Positions 63,201 to 64,000 of a stretch of 64,000 bases of DNA are shown here, one piece after another (the stretch's first letter is position 1; every line of letters starts with the position of its first letter). Origin of the DNA: Pseudovibrio sp947494035 (GTDB lineage: Bacteria; Pseudomonadota; Alphaproteobacteria; Rhizobiales; Stappiaceae). The DNA lies in NCBI GenBank assembly GCA_947494035.1, contig CANLTN010000003.1, positions 265,479 through 329,478 of the forward strand. The letters run 5' to 3'. The translations under genes and the position numbers were made by a program. The notes beneath the pieces are model-generated. The model saw only the letters and a list, made by a program, of their open reading frames with translations. It was not told the DNA's origin and did not search any database.

Positions 63201-63229
63201 CTTATAGAACCCCTTTTCAAGAAGATCAA
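63201..63229 (-). promoter_or_regulatory. Sigma-70 promoter of rpsB
   Basis: On the minus strand TTGATC (63229-63224) and TATAAG (63206-63201) are 17 bases apart, a good match to the housekeeping consensus. The start would be near 63194, giving a leader of about 110 bases with a G+C-rich stem (CCCCGCCC / GGGATGGGG, near 63175-63199) at its beginning. Confidence 0.7.
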
Positions 63230-63438
63230 GCACCCATGGTTTAACATCAACATATAGACCTTCTATGGCCAAGAAGAGGCTCTCCAGCTCCGCCTCCGCA
63301 ACTTGAAATTTCACTCACCGGAAAACAATCAACCAGCAGCCCAATCATCTTGTGGGTATGCGTATTACACATTAGATTTTCCAGAAATATATAGTTAACA
63401 AATAGACAACAAAAAACCAAATTCTGGACACATTCAAA
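63230..63438. other. Divergent intergenic region between rpsB and the lipoprotein gene
   Basis: About 210 bases beyond the rpsB promoter. It becomes AT-rich close to the lipoprotein gene (63360-63430), where its promoter is expected. Nothing else was recognised. Confidence 0.4.
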
Positions 63439-63945
63439 ATGGCACTCAAAAAACTGGTCGTGGCGACACTCATCGCCGTGACACTGGGCGGCTGCGCAAA
63501 GACGATTAAACTGTCAGACATTGACGCACAAAATGTAACCAACGCTTCCGTCAAGCCGGTCAAAAACCGGCATATCAGGGAAAAGCATATCAACACCCAA
63601 GGCATGCAACACGGACTGCTCGGCGTTGTCGTAACCACCACGATGAATGTAGCATCTGGCGCTTATAACGAAATGGCCTCAGTACCCGCTGCGAAAGTTG
63701 ACCCGCAGACCTCCATGCGCGAGCGCCTGACAGCATACCTGCAAAGCAGCCGCAACTTCCGCTTTAAGGGCACAATAAATGGCCCGTACAGCAAACCAAC
63801 AATCAATGAGGAAAAGCGAGCTGCAGCCCTCACAAAATTGGCACAAGAAACAGGTTACTCCGGCTACTATTTGGACATCGCAACCGTTTCCCACCAATCA
63901 ACAATGAGTGGTGCCGGATGGTTCGCTAAAGCGGATTGCGTTTGA
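63439..63945 (+). CDS. Predicted lipoprotein of unknown function
   Basis: A 168-residue protein with a lipoprotein signal: L-V-V-A-T-L-I-A-V-T-L-G-G-C, the lipobox cysteine at about residue 19, followed by A-K, so outer-membrane sorting is likely. The mature part has a mixed alpha/beta pattern without a motif I recognise. The reading frame stops at 63945, while the next frame stays open to the window's end with protein-like residues, so the C-terminus may be truncated by a frameshift. Confidence 0.75.
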   Translation: MALKKLVVATLIAVTLGGCAKTIKLSDIDAQNVTNASVKPVKNRHIREKHINTQGMQHGLLGVVVTTTMNVASGAYNEMASVPAAKVDPQTSMRERLTAYLQSSRNFRFKGTINGPYSKPTINEEKRAAALTKLAQETGYSGYYLDIATVSHQSTMSGAGWFAKADCV

Positions 63946-63967
63946 TTTGAATCGAGAGGTTCTCAGC

Positions 63968-64000
63968 TTGAGCACATTTGTCTGGTTCACTTTCTTTCAG
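63968..64000 (+). CDS. Possible start of a further gene, cut by the window end
   Basis: TTG 63968 with AGAGG eight bases ahead opens a frame that reaches the edge (11 codons, S-T-F-V-W-F-T-F-F-Q). It could instead be the displaced C-terminal frame of the preceding lipoprotein. Too short to judge. Confidence 0.25.
   Translation, partial: MSTFVWFTFFQ

Overview
The window looks like chromosomal DNA from a marine-type alphaproteobacterium, probably Hyphomicrobiales near Stappiaceae/Pseudovibrio. That placement rests on synteny and protein flavour only: the uppS-cdsA-dxr-rseP-bamA-lpxD-fabZ-lpxA-lpxI-lpxB block next to gltA, gltX, comEC and lexA, a GAAC-N7-GAAC LexA operator, the LpxI form of the lipid A hydrolase, and a glmU-glmS pair. 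No rRNA, CRISPR array, prophage or insertion sequence was seen. Base composition is roughly half G+C by eye.

Layout. 1-7252 (minus strand): a nitrous oxide reductase operon, nosR-nosZ-nosD-nosF-nosY and the first codons of nosL, with an FNR/Nnr-type site ahead of nosR. 7.6-11.0 kb: glmU and glmS for UDP-GlcNAc synthesis. 11.2-14.1 kb: a SPOR-like membrane protein, an EamA transporter and a CcdA-type thiol-redox membrane protein. 14.3-18.5 kb: a TAXI-TRAP transporter (receptor, fused DUF3394 permease) with a universal stress protein. 19.2-21.8 kb: tRNA-Lys(TTT), a YqhD-like aldehyde reductase and an ornithine cyclodeaminase-family enzyme.

21.8-28.4 kb: a Lap-like type I secretion locus made of a LapG-type cysteine protease, an HlyD adaptor, an ABC exporter with a C39-like domain, a TolC-like channel and a small frameshifted secreted protein. 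The adhesin substrate is not in the window. 28.8-42.1 kb: a VOC protein, pyrG, secG and tpiA, then ppiD, trpD, trpC, moaC, moeA and lexA on the plus strand, with comEC convergent and overlapping lexA. 42.2-45.2 kb: gltX and gltA.

45.3-48.3 kb is the most unusual part: four small exported paralogues sharing C-x-x-R-Y-G and G-V-F-S-D-G-x-C-x-G signatures, with one GNAT gene on the other strand between them, placed between gltA and lpxB. I do not recognise this family. 48.4-63.1 kb (minus): lpxB-lpxI-lpxA-fabZ-lpxD-bamA-rseP-dxr-cdsA-uppS-frr-pyrH-tsf-rpsB, the envelope-biogenesis and translation block. The window ends with a small lipoprotein gene on the plus strand.

Together the window combines anaerobic respiration of N2O, envelope and lipid A synthesis, protein export and surface adhesion machinery, central metabolism and the SOS regulator. 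Starts were chosen by Shine-Dalgarno spacing and by where family homology begins, so several CDS are shorter than the maximal open frame.
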